Program-made: the position numbers and the translations under genes | Part shown: positions 60,978-64,000 of the stretch, in pieces | Layout: the number at the start of each line of letters is the position of its first letter | Position numbering within the stretch: the stretch's first letter is position 1 | Notes under the pieces: generated by a model | Told to the model about the DNA's origin: nothing | Databases searched by the model: none | Seen by the model: only the letters and a program-made list of their open reading frames with translations | Assembly (NCBI GenBank): GCA_038198775.1 | Contig: JBBPZV010000038.1 | Location: 124,001-188,000, forward strand | Source: JACCYJ01 sp038198775 | Lineage (GTDB): Bacteria; Actinomycetota; Actinomycetes; Propionibacteriales; Nocardioidaceae | Length of the DNA: 64,000 nt | Direction of reading: 5' to 3'

Positions 60978-61826
60978 TCAGCGCATGGTGGCCCGCTGGT
61001 ACTTGCGGACGGCGAGCCACGAGAACACCACGATGATCGCCGCCAGGTAGCCGAACGTCAGCAGCACCGGATGGTCGCCGGCGAAGTTGTCCGGCCGGTT
61101 GCCCACCGGGTTGCCGAACAGGCTCCGAACCGAGAGCGCGACCGCGCTGATCGGGTTCCACTCGGCGACCGGTTGCATCCAGGTCGGCATGTACGACGGG
61201 TCGACGAAGGCATTGGACACGAACGTCAGCGGGAACAGCCAGATCAGGCCGGCGGACGCCGCCACCTCCGCGCTCTTGACGCTCAGCCCGATCAGTGCCC
61301 CCACCCACAACATCGCGAACGTGAACAGCAACAAGATCACGATTGCCAGCGCGGCCTCGGCGACGCCCGAGTGGATCCGCCAGCCCACCACCAGGCCGCA
61401 CAGCATCAGCACGACCAGGACGAAGGCGTTGAACACCAGGTCGCCGACGACTCGACCGGTGATCACCGCCGACCGGGCGATCGGCAGCGAGCGGAACCGG
61501 TCGACGAGACCCTTCTTCATGTCGTCGGCCAGCCCGACCGAGCTGGATGCCACCGCGAACGCCATCGTCTCCGCGAAGATCCCTCCCATCAAGAACTCGC
61601 GGTAGAGCCGGGGGTCGTTGCTGCCGCCCACCGAGATCGACCCACCGAACACGTACGCGAACAGCACCACGAACATGATCGGTTGGATGGTGCCGTAGAT
61701 CACCATGTCGGGCTGACGGGGAAGCCGCTTGAGGTTGCGCCAGACCAGGACGAGCCCGTCGGAGATCGCGCTGCGCCGAGTCGCTGGTGGCGTTCCGGTG
61801 TCGGAGCGCACGGTGGTCGCGGTCAT
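60978..61826 (-). CDS. ABC-2 type permease (DrrB-like)
   Basis: This 282-residue protein has six hydrophobic segments. The ABC-2 signature FPLTFVSNAFVDPSYMPTWMQPVAEWNPIS lies near the C-terminus, as in daunorubicin-resistance DrrB. It forms an exporter with the adjacent ATPase, whose stop its ATG overlaps (4 bases). The transported compound is unknown; drugs and lipids are common for this family. Confidence 0.88.
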   Translation of the reverse strand: MTATTVRSDTGTPPATRRSAISDGLVLVWRNLKRLPRQPDMVIYGTIQPIMFVVLFAYVFGGSISVGGSNDPRLYREFLMGGIFAETMAFAVASSSVGLADDMKKGLVDRFRSLPIARSAVITGRVVGDLVFNAFVLVVLMLCGLVVGWRIHSGVAEAALAIVILLLFTFAMLWVGALIGLSVKSAEVAASAGLIWLFPLTFVSNAFVDPSYMPTWMQPVAEWNPISAVALSVRSLFGNPVGNRPDNFAGDHPVLLTFGYLAAIIVVFSWLAVRKYQRATMR

Positions 61827-62812
61827 CGCGTGGCTCCCGTGGTGTTCGCGGGCTGCTCGTCGGCTTCGGCGGCGTGCCCGGTGAGGGTCAAGAAGACGTC
61901 GTCGAGGGTTGGCCTCCGCAGTCCGATGTCGTCGATCCCGACACCGGCGGCGTCGAGGTCACGGATCACGGTGAGCAGCACCCCGGCACCTCCGGACGAG
62001 GCGGTCGTCAACCGGCGGTGGCGATCGTCGACGCTGACGCCGTCGTCGGAGACCCGCGAGAGGATGCCACCGGCGGTCGCGATGTCCCTGGCGTCGTGCA
62101 CGACCAGCTCGATCCGCTCCCCGCCCACGCTTGCCTTCAGCGAGTCCGCGGTGCCCTCTGCTATCACCTTCCCCTTGTCGATGACCGCGATGCAGTCCGC
62201 CAGCGCATCGGCCTCCTCGAGGTACTGGGTGGTCAGCAGCAACGTCACGCCGGCGCGGACCCGGTTGCGGATCACCTCCCAGAGGTCGAGCCGGCTCTTG
62301 GGGTCGAGCCCGGTCGTCGGTTCGTCGAGGAAGAGCACGCGCGGATGGGCGACCAGCGCCCCCGCCAGGTCGAGCCGGCGCTTCATTCCCCCGGAGTAGT
62401 CCTTGGTGACCCGGTCGGCGGCGTCGGACAGGTCGAAGTTGTCGAGCAGCTCGGCGGCGCGCGCCCGGGCCGGCGCGGACGCCAGCCCGTAGAGCCTGCC
62501 GAACATCCACAGGTTCTCCCGGCCGGTGAGGTTCTCATCGACCGCGGAGAACTGCCCCGACAGGCCGATCAGACTCCGCACCAGGGCGGCCTCGCGCGCC
62601 ACGTCGTGCCCCAGCACGCTGGCGGACCCGGCGTCGGCGTCCAAGAGCGTGGCCAGGATGCGTACGGTCGTGGTCTTGCCCGACCCGTTGGGCCCGAGCA
62701 GTCCCAGCACCGTGCCCTCGGAAATCGCGAGGCTGAGGCCGTCCAGCGCCTGCACCCGCTGCTTGCCGGCGCGGAACACCTTGCTCATCCCCGACACCTC
62801 GACGGCTGCCAT
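61823..62812 (-). CDS. ABC exporter ATP-binding protein (DrrA-like)
   Basis: This 329-residue ATPase has Walker A GPNGSGKTT, Q-loop GLSGQFSAVDENLTGRENL, signature YSGGMKRRLDLAGAL, Walker B VLFLDEPTTGLD and switch TTQYLEEAD. GRENLWMFGRLYGL and the C-terminal RRPTLDDVFLTLTG region are typical of DrrA-type exporters. The ATG at 62812 follows GAGGAGAGGCGGGG; the frame from 62830 is an alternative. Upstream lies a promoter whose spacer contains a perfect palindrome. Confidence 0.9.
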   Translation of the reverse strand: MAAVEVSGMSKVFRAGKQRVQALDGLSLAISEGTVLGLLGPNGSGKTTTVRILATLLDADAGSASVLGHDVAREAALVRSLIGLSGQFSAVDENLTGRENLWMFGRLYGLASAPARARAAELLDNFDLSDAADRVTKDYSGGMKRRLDLAGALVAHPRVLFLDEPTTGLDPKSRLDLWEVIRNRVRAGVTLLLTTQYLEEADALADCIAVIDKGKVIAEGTADSLKASVGGERIELVVHDARDIATAGGILSRVSDDGVSVDDRHRRLTTASSGGAGVLLTVIRDLDAAGVGIDDIGLRRPTLDDVFLTLTGHAAEADEQPANTTGATR

Positions 62813-62853
62813 CCCCGCCTCTCCTCTCAAGCCTGCTCCGGTCCCCCGACATC

Positions 62854-62882
62854 ACCATGACGTCGTCTCGACGTCATGTCAA
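62854..62882 (-). promoter_or_regulatory. Promoter with palindromic operator upstream of the drrAB-type operon
   Basis: On the minus strand TTGACA (62882-62877) is followed after 17 bases by CATGGT (62859-62854, weak -10). ATGACGTCG (62857-62865) and CGACGTCAT (62869-62877) form a perfect 9-bp inverted repeat around TCT, filling the promoter spacer. Binding here would block RNA polymerase. The regulator (PadR or TetR type would be usual) is not in the window. Confidence 0.5.
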
Positions 62883-62912
62883 CATCATTATGACGCCGAC
62901 ACTGCCCGGCTC

Positions 62913-64000
62913 TCAGCCGAACGACACCGCGTAGCCGGCGTCTCGCAGGCGCTGGGCGACCTGGTCGCAGTGCTCCCCCCCGCGGGTCTCGACCTGCAAG
63001 GCTACCGCCACCTCGTCGACGTGCAGGTGCGCGGAGGTACGTTCATGGGCGACGTCGAGGACGTTGACCTGCATCGCCGCGAGCTGGTCGAGCATGCGGA
63101 CCAGCTCGCCGGGGCGGTCGGGGATCCGCACCCGGAACGAAAGGTAGCGGTGGGCGGCCGCAAGTCCGTGCCGGATCACCCGCATCAGCACCAGCGGGTC
63201 GATGTTGCCGCCGGAGAGCACGGCGCCGATCGGCCCACCGAAGCCGCCGGGGTGTTCGAGCAGGGCAGCGACCGCAGCGGCACCAGATGCCTCCACAACC
63301 ATCTTGGCCCGCTCCAACAGCATCAGCAGCGCCTGGCTCAGCGACTCCTCGGAGACGGTCAGCAGCTCGTCGACATGCTCTTGGATGGCCCGGAACGGCA
63401 CGTCCCCGGGCCGGGACAGCGCGATGCCGTCGGCCATCGTCGGGTCGAGCGGCACGGTCAGCGGGTGCCCGGCGGCGAGCGAGGGCGGGTACGCCGCCGC
63501 CTTCTCGGCCTGCACCCCGACGACGCGGATGTCGGAGCGGATCGAGCGTACGGCGGTCGCGATGCCGGCGACCAGGCCACCGCCCCCGACCGGCACGATC
63601 ACGGTGGCGCAGCTGGGCAGCTGCTCCATCAGCTCCAGCCCGATGGTGCCCTGGCCGGCGACGATGTCGGCGTGGTCGTAGGGATGGATGAAGACGGCAC
63701 CGGTCGTGTCCGCGTACTGCCGCGCCACCTGCAGCGCGTCGTCGACGGAGCGCCCCACCAGCCGGACGTCGGCGCCGTACTCCCGGGTGGCGTTCTCCTT
63801 TGGGATCGGCACCCCCTCGGGCATGAAGACCGTCGAGCGGATATCCAGCATCGACGCGGCCAGCGCCACCCCCTGCGCGTGGTTACCGGCGCTGGCGGCG
63901 ACCACGCCGCGGGCCCGTTCCGCCGTCGACAGCTTCGCGATCCGGACGTACGCGCCGCGCAGCTTGAAGGAGCCGGCGCGCTGCAGGTTCTCGCACTTGA
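62913..64000 (-). CDS. ilvA: Threonine ammonia-lyase (threonine deaminase), N-terminus beyond the window
   Basis: The visible ~362 residues include ENLQRAGSFKLRGAY, where the Lys that forms the Schiff base with pyridoxal phosphate lies (SFKLRG), SAGNHAQGVAL, VPVGGGGLVAG (phosphate-binding Gly loop) and VLSGGNID. The C-terminal ~80 residues are an ACT-like regulatory domain (LSFRVRIPDRPGELVRMLDQL). It deaminates threonine to 2-oxobutyrate for isoleucine synthesis or catabolism; the single short ACT-like domain resembles the actinobacterial/catabolic form more than the E. coli IlvA two-domain form. An internal ATG at 63905 is not the true start. Confidence 0.92.
   Translation of the reverse strand, partial: KCENLQRAGSFKLRGAYVRIAKLSTAERARGVVAASAGNHAQGVALAASMLDIRSTVFMPEGVPIPKENATREYGADVRLVGRSVDDALQVARQYADTTGAVFIHPYDHADIVAGQGTIGLELMEQLPSCATVIVPVGGGGLVAGIATAVRSIRSDIRVVGVQAEKAAAYPPSLAAGHPLTVPLDPTMADGIALSRPGDVPFRAIQEHVDELLTVSEESLSQALLMLLERAKMVVEASGAAAVAALLEHPGGFGGPIGAVLSGGNIDPLVLMRVIRHGLAAAHRYLSFRVRIPDRPGELVRMLDQLAAMQVNVLDVAHERTSAHLHVDEVAVALQVETRGGEHCDQVAQRLRDAGYAVSFG

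Overview
The window is very GC-rich, with many GTG and TTG starts and 4-base gene overlaps. It carries mycothiol conjugate amidase (mca) next to greA and a DUF4307 gene, which places it in the Actinomycetota. From memory, the housekeeping order (ychF, ispH, xseA-xseB, DUF4245, glpX, fumC, phoH, uppS, hemolysin III, DUF255/YyaL, mca, DUF4307, greA) is close to the Mycobacterium tuberculosis Rv1080c-Rv1112 neighbourhood. I cannot name a genus.

Layout. 0-7.5 kb: a cell-surface sugar locus with a glycosidase-glycosyltransferase fusion divergent from rfbBCDA (dTDP-L-rhamnose synthesis) and a UDP-glucose dehydrogenase. 7.8-13.7 kb: a FAD amine-oxidase-like gene divergent from an acyl-CoA dehydrogenase, a cupin, a Na+/H+ antiporter ending in a UBP-type zinc finger, and an RTX-like lipoprotein. 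13.7-20.6 kb: a Tat-exported His-rich protein, then the core genes ychF, rmuC, ispH, xseAB and DUF4245. 20.6-23.7 kb: a molybdate uptake operon with its own HTH-TOBE regulator and a perfect palindrome in front of it.

23.8-37.6 kb, with an outlier at 39.6-41.2 kb: an accessory signalling island. It contains a FAD/NAD-binding protein, a small membrane protein, an FHA/zinc-ribbon protein, a CPA2 antiporter, a Ser/Thr kinase lacking the catalytic-loop Asn, a double-FHA membrane-anchored trypsin-like protease, and a PP2C / vWA / zinc-ribbon-kinase set that matches the TerY-P triad architecture. Three paralogous membrane proteins share a ~100-residue N-terminal domain and extracytoplasmic modules with a Y-W-D motif. 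The proposed logic is phosphorylation (two kinases, one phosphatase) read by FHA domains and passed across the membrane to a protease and sensor ectodomains. That logic is inference; the architectures are visible in the sequence. The island lies between DUF4245 and glpX, which I recall as neighbours in M. tuberculosis.

37.6-64 kb: glpX, a PfkB kinase, a decayed duplicate of the fumC 5' end, an alpha/beta hydrolase, an amino-acid permease, a WS/DGAT acyltransferase, intact fumC, a DUF2079 membrane protein, a lytic transglycosylase, a sugar ABC ATPase, phoH, uppS, hemolysin III, a small RHH-like gene caught between inverted repeats, YyaL, a HepT-like toxin relic, a ScyD-like exported protein, the mca-greA group, a DrrAB-type exporter and the C-terminal part of ilvA. 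Two dispersed repeat families (an ~85-bp palindromic element in three copies, and a 22-bp unit in two inverted pairs) lie at gene 3' ends.
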